From positions 1-9,028 of the forward strand of contig CAJTKU010000034.1 of assembly GCA_910577015.1 (NCBI GenBank): 9,028 nucleotides of DNA. The letters run 5' to 3'. Origin of the DNA: an uncultured Lachnospiraceae bacterium (lineage in GTDB: Bacteria; Bacillota; Clostridia; Lachnospirales; Lachnospiraceae). Position numbers and translations under genes: made by a program. Below, in pieces: positions 1 through 6,639 of the stretch (position 1 is its first letter; each line of letters opens with the position of its first letter). The notes beneath the pieces are model-generated. The model saw only the letters and a program-made list of their open reading frames with translations, ran no database searches and was not told the DNA's origin.

Positions 1-87
1 AGTATCTCTGCTTTTTAAATATTCAGTTGTAACATATGTATTGTAATCCTACACATTTTCCTTCCCGAGGTTTGTCAAAATTAATTG

Positions 88-116
88 TTGCGCGCTACGG
101 TGATTTATTATATAAT
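88..116 (+). promoter_or_regulatory. SigA-type promoter of the DAHP synthase gene
   Basis: A perfect -10 box TATAAT lies at 111-116. With a 17-bp spacer the -35 position is TTGCGC (88-93), which matches only the TTG half of the consensus. Transcription would start near 123 and give a leader of about 28 nt before the ATG at 151. I see no leader peptide, T-box or attenuator, so any control by aromatic amino acids at this promoter is not visible. The -10 box is strong; the -35 box is weak. Confidence 0.55.
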
Positions 117-150
117 GTCAAGAAGTTTTAACTTAGAAAAGAGGTACACT

Positions 151-1179
151 ATGAGCTATGAATTTATAAAAAAACTGCCCACTCCGGATGAAATCCGGGA
201 GCAGTTCCCCCTTCCGGAAAATCTGGTGAAATTGAAGGAGGAACGGGACGCGGAAATCAAGGATGTTTTTGCCGGAAAAAGCAATAAATTTATCGTGGTT
301 ATCGGCCCCTGCTCCGCAGACAATGAAGATTCCGTCTGCGACTATGTAAGCAGGCTTTCCAAAGTCAACGAAAAAGTGAAGGACAAGCTGATTCTGATTC
401 CCCGCATTTATACCAACAAACCCCGGACTACCGGTGAAGGCTATAAGGGCATTGTATCCCAGCCCGACCCGGAAAAAAAGCCCGACTTTCTCGCCGGATT
501 GATTGCCATGAGAAAGATGCAGATTCATGCCATTGAGGTCAGCGGCCTTACCGCGGCGGATGAAATGCTCTATCCCGAAAACTGGCGGTACGTATCAGAC
601 ATCCTATCCTATGTGGCAATCGGCGCCCGCTCCGTGGAGGACCAGCAGCATCGTCTTGCCTGCAGCGGTTTCGACGTGCCTGCCGGGATGAAAAATCCTA
701 CCAGCGGGGACTTTTCCGTTATGCTTAACTCCGTATATGCAGCGCAGCATGCGCATTCTTTCATTTACAGGGGATGGGAAGTCAATACCACCGGCAACGA
801 ATATGCGCACACCGTGCTTCGCGGCGCAACCAACAAATACGGGCGCAACCTGCCTAACTATCATTATGAGGACTTGAACACCCTGCTCAACCTTTACAAT
901 GAACGTGATTTAAAGAATCCTGCCTGCATCATCGACGCCAACCACAGCAATTCCAACAAGCAGTATGAGCAGCAGGTCCGCATTGTAAAGGAAGTGATGC
1001 ACAGCAGAAAATTGAGCCCTGACATCCATGAACTGGTAAAAGGCGTCATGATTGAAAGCTACATTGAAGAAGGCTGCCAGAAAGTCGGCGGAGGTGTATA
1101 CGGTAAATCCATTACAGACCCCTGCCTTGGATGGGAAGCCTCCGAAAAATTGATTTATGACATAGCCGATTATGAATAA
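151..1179 (+). CDS. 3-deoxy-7-phosphoheptulonate synthase (DAHP synthase, type I, AroFGH-like)
   Basis: This 342-residue cytoplasmic enzyme condenses phosphoenolpyruvate and erythrose 4-phosphate to DAHP, the entry step to chorismate and the aromatic amino acids. Motifs seen: GPCS (52-55) with the metal-ligand cysteine C54, KPRTT (90-94), GARSVEDQ (158-165), LRG (223-225), the ligand histidine H265 in DANHSNSNKQ, E302 in VMIES, and D323 in SITDPCLGWE. The C/H/E/D set matches the divalent-metal ligands known in E. coli AroG, and the length is close to its 350 residues. No chorismate mutase or ACT domain is fused, so any feedback control would lie in the catalytic subunit. The start at 151 has GAGG at 141-144, six bases upstream. 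The frame stays open back to 85, but that stretch contains the promoter. The gene stands alone and converges on xerD. Which of AroF, AroG or AroH it matches best cannot be told here. Confidence 0.95.
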   Translation: MSYEFIKKLPTPDEIREQFPLPENLVKLKEERDAEIKDVFAGKSNKFIVVIGPCSADNEDSVCDYVSRLSKVNEKVKDKLILIPRIYTNKPRTTGEGYKGIVSQPDPEKKPDFLAGLIAMRKMQIHAIEVSGLTAADEMLYPENWRYVSDILSYVAIGARSVEDQQHRLACSGFDVPAGMKNPTSGDFSVMLNSVYAAQHAHSFIYRGWEVNTTGNEYAHTVLRGATNKYGRNLPNYHYEDLNTLLNLYNERDLKNPACIIDANHSNSNKQYEQQVRIVKEVMHSRKLSPDIHELVKGVMIESYIEEGCQKVGGGVYGKSITDPCLGWEASEKLIYDIADYE

Positions 1180-1185
1180 ATAGTA

Positions 1186-1211
1186 AAGGCTCATCCTCTG
1201 GGATGAGCCTT
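1186..1211. terminator. Hairpin between convergent DAHP synthase and xerD genes; likely terminator
   Basis: AAGGCTCATCC (1186-1196) and GGATGAGCCTT (1201-1211) form a perfect 11-bp stem with a 4-base loop. Read leftward it follows and overlaps the xerD stop codon (1191-1193) and is trailed by a modest T-rich stretch (TTTACTATTT). Read rightward it comes 6 bases after the DAHP synthase stop but has no T-run. It therefore fits best as the xerD terminator, with possible two-way use. The missing strong U-tract keeps confidence moderate. Confidence 0.6.
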
Positions 1212-2075
1212 GCTGTATACTTCCCGTATACGGTTATGATTCATATTGGCATATATCTGGGTGGTGGAGATGTCGGAATGTCCAAGCATTTCCTGTACGC
1301 TGTGCAAATCCGCACCGTTTGCCACCAGATGCGCCGCAAAGGAATGGCGAAGGGTATGCGGCGTAATCTCGGACCTGATGCCGGCCCTCATCGCATAACT
1401 TTTTATCAACTTCCAGAACCCCTGTCTGCTCATAGGCTGTCCGGAACAGTTGACAAACAGAGTGTCCGCCTCATCACTGACCAGCATTGCGCCCCTGGCA
1501 TGTTCCAGATAATTGATAAGCGCATTTCTGGCCTGATTGCCGAAAGGTATCACCCTCTCTTTTCCATTGTCCCTGCATACGACAAAACCCATTTTCAGGT
1601 TGACGTCGGAAACTTTTAGGGAAATCAGTTCCGTAACCCTGATGCCGGTTGCATATATAAGTTCCAGCATTGCCTTATCCCTCATTTCCTTGGGCGTATC
1701 AGCAAACGGCTGTGCCAAAAACTTATCAACCTCTGCAATCGTCATAATCTCCGGTATTTTTTTCTCTACCTTTGGCGCCTTCAGACAGTCAGAAATATCC
1801 TCTTTCACCAGATGCTCCTTATACAGATAATGATAAAAAGCCTTGATGGAGGCAACGTTTCTGGAAATCGTCGCAGGGGCAAACCCGTTCTTTTCCAGAT
1901 ACAGAATATAGGAATTCAGGTTTGTCCTGGAAATATCCTCAAGCCTGTAAACCTCCATTGATTCCAGAAAAACCCGGAACTTATTTAAGTCCCTCTGATA
2001 GGACAGTCTGGTATTTTCTGACATTTTTTTGACATTATGTAAATAAGTCATAAATGATTCTATTGCCTTTTCCAT
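1191..2075 (-). CDS. xerD: Tyrosine recombinase XerD
   Basis: This 294-residue site-specific recombinase would act with XerC at the dif site to resolve chromosome dimers. The N-terminal SAM-like core-binding domain spans about residues 1-85 and the catalytic domain about 105-285. All catalytic residues are visible: R146 (ATGIRVTEL), K172 (NGKER), H240 and R243 (HTLRHSFA), H266 (LGHSDIS) and the nucleophile Y275. The C-terminal KAHPRG end is typical of XerD. Its length matches the roughly 296 residues of the Bacillus protein, and its place next to spoIIM and nudF copies the Bacillus neighbourhood, so XerD is preferred over XerC or an integron or phage integrase. The ATG at 2075 has AGGAG at 2079-2083, an unusually short 3-base spacing. 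The next in-frame ATG (2051) has no better site. A dedicated promoter lies upstream. Confidence 0.92.
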   Translation of the reverse strand: MEKAIESFMTYLHNVKKMSENTRLSYQRDLNKFRVFLESMEVYRLEDISRTNLNSYILYLEKNGFAPATISRNVASIKAFYHYLYKEHLVKEDISDCLKAPKVEKKIPEIMTIAEVDKFLAQPFADTPKEMRDKAMLELIYATGIRVTELISLKVSDVNLKMGFVVCRDNGKERVIPFGNQARNALINYLEHARGAMLVSDEADTLFVNCSGQPMSRQGFWKLIKSYAMRAGIRSEITPHTLRHSFAAHLVANGADLHSVQEMLGHSDISTTQIYANMNHNRIREVYSKAHPRG

Positions 2076-2127
2076 GAACTCCTAAGCCCTTCCTCAACAG
2101 TATCCCCGAATTTGTCATTAGGATTTC

Positions 2128-2156
2128 ATTATACCCATTCATTCCACGAAAATCAA
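2128..2156 (-). promoter_or_regulatory. SigA promoter of xerD
   Basis: On the minus strand TTGATT (2151-2156) and a perfect TATAAT (2128-2133) are separated by exactly 17 bp. The start point would be near 2121, giving a leader of about 45 nt. The promoter sits just after the spoIIM stop codon, so xerD can be made in vegetative cells independently of the sporulation gene upstream. Confidence 0.75.
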
Positions 2157-2164
2157 ATACTTTT

Positions 2165-2791
2165 TCAAAAAATTTTTAATAAATTAGAAACCAGCTTAGG
2201 ATTGACATAACTTTCAAGAATGCATCCGATTATGACAACTATCAGCAAAAACAGGAATTGCACTACCTTTCTCCGTATCATCTGGTTCTTTTCCAGCGGT
2301 TCCCCGCTGCCGAAAGCCCCTCTGGACGCCCTGCTCGGAAAATACATTGCGGTACAAAATTCATAACTCCATTGCAGCAATAAGAGCGCCACGGGAAAAT
2401 ACACCAGTATCTGGGGAAACACCCCCACCAGGATAAGCAGGATTCCTTTCAGGCCGTACCGCAGCACAGAAGCCATCACAAGCATTCCGAAAGAAATCCC
2501 CAGCCATGCGGCACAAGTCCACGTTGCCGCCAGTCCCAGCCACGTGGTGGATAATACTGCCAGAATGAGGGCCGCCCCCGCCCTTTTTTGCACTACATAT
2601 AAAAAAAAGGCATTGCTGTCAATCTCAGAATACTTCATTTCATACAAGGTGTATTCACTCAGTAATCCCGTATTTTCAAGCAAAGCCTTTTTTCCCATAT
2701 TCATCAGTATAAGTCCTGCCACAAAACCTGCTGCCACAAGCGCCAAAAGTACGCGGTTTCTCTTTCCTTCCAATTGATTCAACCACCGCAT
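2165..2791 (-). CDS. spoIIM: Stage II sporulation protein M (SpoIIM)
   Basis: This 208-residue integral membrane protein belongs to the SpoIIM family. In Bacillus, SpoIIM recruits the peptidoglycan enzymes SpoIIP and SpoIID to the septum for engulfment, in the mother-cell membrane. About five hydrophobic spans are seen near residues 13-32, 71-90, 93-111, 115-140 and 176-192, with a conserved-looking stretch WLGISFGM (96-103) and a polar loop at about 152-175. The length suits the family. I chose the ATG at 2791: it has AGAGG 11 bases upstream and lies downstream of a SigE-like promoter. An alternative GTG at 2827 would add 12 residues but coincides with the predicted transcription start and lacks a good ribosome site. 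Its place between nudF and xerD is the Bacillus order. Identity rests on topology, motif and synteny together. Confidence 0.85.
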   Translation of the reverse strand: MRWLNQLEGKRNRVLLALVAAGFVAGLILMNMGKKALLENTGLLSEYTLYEMKYSEIDSNAFFLYVVQKRAGAALILAVLSTTWLGLAATWTCAAWLGISFGMLVMASVLRYGLKGILLILVGVFPQILVYFPVALLLLQWSYEFCTAMYFPSRASRGAFGSGEPLEKNQMIRRKVVQFLFLLIVVIIGCILESYVNPKLVSNLLKIF

Positions 2792-2832
2792 TCCATCACC
2801 AACCTCTACCGTCACTTTCTTTACCACGCTCT

Positions 2833-2861
2833 ATTCTATGCCGGCGGGGACAGGTTTATGC
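2833..2861 (-). promoter_or_regulatory. SigE-like promoter of spoIIM
   Basis: In the gap after nudF the minus strand reads GCATAAAC (2854-2861), a 13-bp spacer, then CATAGAAT (2833-2840). This resembles the mother-cell sigma-E consensus (roughly GNATATNN, 13 bp, CATACANT). The predicted start is near 2826, which supports translation from the ATG at 2791. A weak 5-bp dyad, ACAGG/CCTGT (2850-2866), straddles the -35 element. B. subtilis spoIIM is known to be SigE-dependent; use here is inferred. Confidence 0.5.
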
Positions 2862-2873
2862 CCTGTTTTCAGC

Positions 2874-3416
2874 TTATTTGCGCAGGTATTTGTGGGCATA
2901 TGTCATGATGGCGCAAATTGTCTTGGAGTCCTGGATGGTACAGTCATATATCCTGTCCATGAGTTCCTCCACCGTATACGCCTCCACATTGATATACTCA
3001 TCTTCATCCAGATGCTGGACGCTTTTTTGCAAGTCTTTTGCTACATATATATCTATTTTTTCGTTGCAGAAAGCAACCGTAGTGCGGATACTGATTAAAA
3101 ACTCCAGATTATCCGAACGGTATCCTGTTTCCTCCTCCAGCTCCCTTGCGGCCGCCGTCTTTGTCGGCTCACCAATGCCGTCCAGTCCTCCTGCCGGCAC
3201 CTCCAGCGTGTAACGGTCCAAAGCATTGCGATACTGGCGCACCATCAGGATTTTGCCGTCTTCCCTGACCGGAACCACTGCTGCAGCGCCTTTGTGTCCG
3301 ATAAAATCCCACTTTACCACGTTTCCGTTTGGCACCTTAACGGTATCCTGATAGTAATCGATGATGGCGCCTTTATGCACCAAATCCCTGCTTAATCTTT
3401 TAAATTCTTCAGACAT
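2874..3416 (-). CDS. nudF: Nudix hydrolase, ADP-ribose pyrophosphatase family
   Basis: This 180-residue cytoplasmic enzyme should hydrolyse ADP-ribose, or a related sugar nucleotide, to AMP and a sugar phosphate. A full Nudix box GX5EX7REUXEEXGU spans residues 77-99: G77, E83, R91-E92, E95-E96, G98, Y99. It is preceded by the ADP-ribose-pyrophosphatase-style stretch RQYR (60-63) and LEVPAGG (71-77). The acidic run DEDE (137-140) lies where this family often carries further acidic residues. The start at 3416 has AAAAGG with 8 bases to the ATG; a TTG at 3434 would place that site inside the coding region and is rejected. It begins 36 bases after the aminotransferase stop with no hairpin between, so the two are probably co-transcribed. 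The adjacent spoIIM matches nudF in Bacillus. The substrate itself cannot be proven from sequence. Confidence 0.88.
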   Translation of the reverse strand: MSEEFKRLSRDLVHKGAIIDYYQDTVKVPNGNVVKWDFIGHKGAAAVVPVREDGKILMVRQYRNALDRYTLEVPAGGLDGIGEPTKTAAARELEEETGYRSDNLEFLISIRTTVAFCNEKIDIYVAKDLQKSVQHLDEDEYINVEAYTVEELMDRIYDCTIQDSKTICAIMTYAHKYLRK

Positions 3417-3452
3417 GTTTTTTTCCTTTTCCAATATATTGTTTCATTTCTT

Positions 3453-4742
3453 TTAATCAAAGGACTGTAAGAGTTTTTCTGCGCTGACCAGTTTGACGCA
3501 GAGGGTAAACAGTTCTGCCGCCTGTGTCATTTCCTCCAATGTGGGGAAAGAAGGCGCGATACGGATATTGGTGTCTTTTTCATCCCTGCCGTACGGGTAA
3601 GTTGCACCGGCGCCGGTCAGAACCACGCCAGCCTCCTTACATTTATCGACAACCTTCTTTGCACAGCCTTCCATTGTGTCAAAAGAGATAAAGTAACCTC
3701 CGTTCGGCTTTATCCACCCGGCAATTCCAAGCCCTCCCAGTTCGTTTTCAAATATGGATAGCACCGCTTCAAACTTGGGCCGCATAATATCCGCATGTTT
3801 TTTCATCTGGGCCTTTAAGCCATCCAGATTTTTAAAGTACTGTACATGGCGGAGCTGGTTAATCTTGTCAAAACCGATTGTCTGGATGGTCATGGACTTT
3901 TTCATAAAATCCAGATTTCTCTGTGATGCCGCAACAGCCGCAATACCTGCGCCTGCAAAGCTTACCTTTGATGTGGAAGCAAATTCATACACCAAATCAG
4001 GATTGCCGGCTTTTTCACACTCGCTGATAATATCGAGAAGTTCGTCCTGCACATCTTCATACAAATCATGGATGGCATAGGCGTTATCCCAGAATATCCT
4101 GAAATCCTCGGCAGCGGGCTTCAAAGCGGCAAACCTTCTTACCGTTTCATCAGAATATGTAATTCCCTGCGGATTGGAATACTTGGGCACACACCAGATA
4201 CCTTTTACTGTGGCATCATTGTTTACATATTCCTCTACCATATCCATATCCGGACCGTCCGGCGTCATGGGAATGTTAATCATTTCTATTCCAAAATGCT
4301 CTGTGATGGCAAAATGCCTGTCATATCCCGGTACGGGACAGAGAAATTTTACTTTGTCCAGTTTGCACCAGGGTGTGCTTCCGCATACGCCGTGCGTCAT
4401 GGAACGGGAAATGGTGTCGTACATGATAAACAGACTGCCGTTACCGAACACGATAACCTTATCTGCCGGCACACCCATCATGTCGCCCATCAGGACTTTC
4501 GCTTCCGGAATCCCATCCAGCAGACCGTAATTCCTGCAATCCACGCCGTCTTCCGTAAACAGCACACTGTCCCTGCTAAACAAGTCCATCATCGGCATCG
4601 TCATGTCAAGCTGACTGAGTGACGGCTTTCCACGGGACATATCCAGCTTCAGCCCTTTTCCTTTTGCATCCTCATATTCCTTTTCCAGTTCAGTTTTCAG
4701 AGTTTCCAACTCAGCTCTGCTCATCTCTTTGTATGACTTCAT
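3453..4742 (-). CDS. PLP-dependent class I aminotransferase, subgroup Ic aspartate aminotransferase type
   Basis: This 429-residue fold-type I aminotransferase probably interconverts aspartate plus 2-oxoglutarate with oxaloacetate plus glutamate. The PLP-binding lysine is K259 in STSK (256-259). N190 in NPQG, D219 in FWDNAY and the substrate-carboxylate arginine R394 in NIRIAPS are in their usual places. GNGSL (100-104) would hold the PLP phosphate, and RGKPS (37-41) is the N-terminal substrate-side motif. Length and motif style resemble the separate aspartate aminotransferase subgroup known from Mycobacterium Rv3722c and Corynebacterium AspT, rather than AspC. The ATG at 4742 is chosen because the frame upstream (open to 4808) holds dyads and leader sequence. 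GGATGG lies about 8-11 bases upstream. It leads the probable operon with nudF. Amino-donor specificity is inferred from family resemblance. Confidence 0.85.
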   Translation of the reverse strand: MKSYKEMSRAELETLKTELEKEYEDAKGKGLKLDMSRGKPSLSQLDMTMPMMDLFSRDSVLFTEDGVDCRNYGLLDGIPEAKVLMGDMMGVPADKVIVFGNGSLFIMYDTISRSMTHGVCGSTPWCKLDKVKFLCPVPGYDRHFAITEHFGIEMINIPMTPDGPDMDMVEEYVNNDATVKGIWCVPKYSNPQGITYSDETVRRFAALKPAAEDFRIFWDNAYAIHDLYEDVQDELLDIISECEKAGNPDLVYEFASTSKVSFAGAGIAAVAASQRNLDFMKKSMTIQTIGFDKINQLRHVQYFKNLDGLKAQMKKHADIMRPKFEAVLSIFENELGGLGIAGWIKPNGGYFISFDTMEGCAKKVVDKCKEAGVVLTGAGATYPYGRDEKDTNIRIAPSFPTLEEMTQAAELFTLCVKLVSAEKLLQSFD

Positions 4743-4774
4743 TTTGTCACCATCCTCTACAAATTTTCCCTCAT

Positions 4775-4793
4775 TTATCCGATTGGATAATCG
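4775..4793. promoter_or_regulatory. Overlapping dyads in the aminotransferase leader
   Basis: TTATCC-GATT-GGATAA (4775-4790) is a perfect 6-bp inverted repeat. CGATT-GGAT-AATCG (4780-4793) is a second one that overlaps it, so the two are mutually exclusive as RNA stems. They lie between the predicted start point and the start codon and could be an operator or alternative leader folds. No known motif is recognised. Confidence 0.3.
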
Positions 4794-4817
4794 TATACAA
4801 TCATACACATCCTGTAT

Positions 4818-4846
4818 ATTCTACTATATCACTTTTCTGAAAACAA
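4818..4846 (-). promoter_or_regulatory. Probable promoter of the aminotransferase-nudF operon
   Basis: On the minus strand TTGTTT (4841-4846), a 17-bp spacer and TAGAAT (4818-4823; 5 of 6 matches to TATAAT) form a plausible SigA promoter just after the rny terminator. The start point would be near 4811, giving a leader of about 70 nt. The -35 element is weak. Confidence 0.45.
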
Positions 4847-4856
4847 GTATAAAATA

Positions 4857-4896
4857 AAAAAAATTAAAAAAGCGTAAGCCTTTTCGCTTACGCTTT
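4857..4896 (-). terminator. Strong intrinsic terminator of rny
   Basis: Read leftward, AAAGCGTAAGC (4896-4886), a 6-base loop GAAAAG and GCTTACGCTTT (4879-4869) form an 11-bp perfect stem, followed directly by a run made almost only of T (4868 down to about 4850). It starts about 20 bases after the rny stop codon. It isolates rny from the aminotransferase operon. Confidence 0.92.
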
Positions 4897-4918
4897 CTGT
4901 TTACGTATTCAATTTGCG

Positions 4919-6472
4919 TTACTTTGCGTAATCAATTACGCGGCTTTCACGGATGACATTGACTTTTATCTGTCCCGGATATTCCAACTCAGCTTCAATC
5001 TGTTTGGAAATGTCCCTTGCCAGCAATACCATGTCAGCATCTGTAATCTGCTCAGGAACTACCATTACGCGAACTTCACGACCTGCCTGAATAGCAAAAG
5101 ATTTTTCAACACCTTTGAAATTGTTTGTGATTTCTTCTAATTGTCTTAATCTGCTAGTATAGGTTTCCAGTGTTTCCCTTCTAGCGCCCGGTCTTGCAGC
5201 GGATATTGTATCAGCAGCTTGTACAATACATGCAATCAGGGATGTTGCTTCCACGTCGCCGTGGTGAGATTCAACTGCATTGATAACAATTGCATTCTCT
5301 TTGTACTTCCGGCAAAGTTCTGAACCGAGCTGGATGTGGGAACCTTCCATTTCATGGTCAACGGATTTACCGATGTCATGCAAAAGGCCCGCACGCTTCG
5401 CAAGACGGACATCAAGACCCATTTCGGCTGCCAGAAGACCTGACAACTGTGCAACTTCTATGGAATGCTTCAGGGCATTCTGTCCGTAACTGGTTCTGAA
5501 CTTCATCTTTCCGAGTAACCTGACAAGTTCAGGGTGGATGCCGTGTACGCCTACTTCCAGGGTAGCGGCCTCCCCTTCTTCTTTAATCATTACTTCTACT
5601 TCTTTTTGCGCCTTTTCTACCATTTCTTCAATTCTGGCAGGATGGATACGTCCATCTACGATTAATTTTTCAAGGGCAATTCTTGCCACCTCACGGCGAA
5701 TAGGGTCAAATCCTGACAATATAACCGCTTCCGGGGTATCGTCGATAATCAAATCAACTCCCGTCATGGTCTCAAGGGTACGGATATTACGTCCCTCCCT
5801 GCCAATGATACGTCCTTTCATTTCGTCGTTAGGAAGCTGCACTACGGAGATAGTAGTTTCAGAGACATGGTCTGCTGCGCATCTCTGTATAGCGTTTACT
5901 ACATACTCCTTCGCTTTTTTGTCTGCTTCTTCTTTGGCCCGACTCTCCATTTCCTTAATCATCACGGCCGTTTCATGTTTCACTTCATCTTCAACAATTT
6001 TCAACAAATACTCTTTTGCTTGTTCAGAGGTTAATCCTGAAATTCTCTCCAGTTCCTGTACCCGCTGTTCGTTAAGCTTGGACACTTCCGCTTTCATCCT
6101 GTTTAAGGACTCTTCGCGCTGCGCCAGGCTTGTCTCTTTGCGCTCGATAGCATCCGCTTTTTTATCAATGTTCTCTTCCTTCTGCTGAACCCTTCTCTCA
6201 TAACGCTGGGCTTCTGCCCTGCGTTCCTTGATTTCCTTGTCAAGCTCATTCTTGGTGCGAATGGACTCTTCCTTGACCTCAAGCAACGACTCGCGTTTTT
6301 TGGCCTCCGCAGTCTTCAAAGCTTCATCAATAATCTCCCTCGCCTTGGTTTCCGCATCTCCCAGCTTGGACTCCACATATCTCTTGCGTCTTTCCGTAGC
6401 TATCTTTGCAGTAACCGGGATGGAGATGATAAGCGTAACCGCTACCGCTCCCAAAACATACAACCATGTCAT
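4919..6472 (-). CDS. rny: Ribonuclease Y
   Basis: This 517-residue membrane-anchored endoribonuclease starts bulk mRNA decay in Firmicutes. Seen in order: an N-terminal transmembrane span (about residues 4-21), a long charged coiled coil rich in E, K and R (about 28-195), a KH RNA-binding domain with the GXXG loop in IIGREGRNI (222-230), and an HD domain with H336, H365-D366 (LLHDIGKS) and D421 (AADTIS) as metal-binding candidates. The length fits the roughly 520 residues of the family. The ATG at 6472 is chosen: AGGAGG (6484-6489) lies 11 bases upstream. A GTG at 6484 overlaps that site and cannot use it. It follows recX, a clustering often seen in clostridia, but has its own promoter and a long structured leader, and ends at a strong terminator. 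Confidence 0.96.
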   Translation of the reverse strand: MTWLYVLGAVAVTLIISIPVTAKIATERRKRYVESKLGDAETKAREIIDEALKTAEAKKRESLLEVKEESIRTKNELDKEIKERRAEAQRYERRVQQKEENIDKKADAIERKETSLAQREESLNRMKAEVSKLNEQRVQELERISGLTSEQAKEYLLKIVEDEVKHETAVMIKEMESRAKEEADKKAKEYVVNAIQRCAADHVSETTISVVQLPNDEMKGRIIGREGRNIRTLETMTGVDLIIDDTPEAVILSGFDPIRREVARIALEKLIVDGRIHPARIEEMVEKAQKEVEVMIKEEGEAATLEVGVHGIHPELVRLLGKMKFRTSYGQNALKHSIEVAQLSGLLAAEMGLDVRLAKRAGLLHDIGKSVDHEMEGSHIQLGSELCRKYKENAIVINAVESHHGDVEATSLIACIVQAADTISAARPGARRETLETYTSRLRQLEEITNNFKGVEKSFAIQAGREVRVMVVPEQITDADMVLLARDISKQIEAELEYPGQIKVNVIRESRVIDYAK

Positions 6473-6476
6473 GTAC

Positions 6477-6489
6477 AGGAGCACCTCCT
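6477..6489 (-). promoter_or_regulatory. rny ribosome binding site inside a small hairpin
   Basis: AGGAGG at 6484-6489 is an ideal Shine-Dalgarno sequence 11 bases from the ATG. It is part of the dyad AGGAG-GTG-CTCCT (6489-6477), a 5-bp stem with a 3-base loop that would partly hide it. The sequence fixes the start at 6472. Whether the stem forms in vivo is unknown. Confidence 0.6.
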
Positions 6490-6506
6490 TATTAAGTTTT
6501 CGTGCA

Positions 6507-6520
6507 TGGCCTTACGGCCA
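6507..6520 (-). other. Small leader hairpin upstream of rny
   Basis: TGGCC-GTAA-GGCCA (minus strand, 6520-6507) is a 5-bp GC-rich stem with a GTAA tetraloop. It lies 18 bases upstream of the Shine-Dalgarno. Its loop contains the TAA stop of a short upstream ORF (6512-6562). Confidence 0.45.
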
Positions 6521-6562
6521 AAGCATAACGCCAAGCGCCCAAAAGCACTCTTCTTCCGTCAT
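6512..6562 (-). CDS. Possible 16-residue upstream ORF in the rny leader
   Basis: An ATG at 6562 opens a short frame encoding MTEEECFWALGVMLWP and ending with TAA at 6512-6514, about 40 bases before the rny start. It lies wholly within the predicted rny leader. No clear Shine-Dalgarno precedes the ATG, which argues against efficient translation. Two tryptophans, one cysteine and the position suggest a leader peptide at most. I do not recognise it. Confidence 0.25.
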   Translation of the reverse strand: MTEEECFWALGVMLWP

Positions 6563-6573
6563 GCCAAATCTAT

Positions 6574-6616
6574 AGAATGTATGTACATGCCACTATATAT
6601 AGTAGGCACACATTCT
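6574..6616 (-). other. Composite hairpin near the 5' end of the rny transcript
   Basis: Read on the minus strand, AGAATGTGT (6616-6608) pairs with ATACATTCT (6582-6574; 9 bp, one G-U). After a 6-base bulge on the 3' side, GCC pairs with GGC, and after a one-base bulge ACTA pairs with TAGT around a TATA loop. The core ACTATATATAGT (6592-6603) is a perfect 12-bp DNA palindrome. No T-run follows, so it is not a recX terminator. It would sit roughly 17-60 nt from the predicted 5' end. Confidence 0.6.
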
Positions 6617-6639
6617 AAAAAGCATTTCACAACATTTTC

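Noticed and set aside
73..78. Minus-strand TTGACA near the left edge, possibly a divergent promoter
   Set aside because: No -10 box at 16-18 bp; the nearest TACAAT is about 27 bp away.
85..150. Upstream extension of the DAHP synthase frame to 85
   Set aside because: The stretch contains the TATAAT promoter box, and the ATG at 151 has a well-spaced GAGG.
2035..2043. TTATGTAAA, resembling the XerD arm of a Firmicute dif site
   Set aside because: It lies within the xerD coding sequence and has no matching XerC arm at the right spacing.
4068..4622. Open frame opposite the aminotransferase gene
   Set aside because: The minus-strand gene has all family motifs; the opposite frame shows no recognisable domain or ribosome site.
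5538..6188. Long open frame opposite rny
   Set aside because: No ribosome site; the protein is a serine-rich antisense shadow of the coiled-coil codons.
6592..6603. ACTATATATAGT palindrome considered as a promoter -10 region or recX terminator
   Set aside because: No good -35 box at the right distance and no T-run after it; the TTGACA-17-TAAAAT promoter upstream is much better, so it is treated as part of the leader hairpin.
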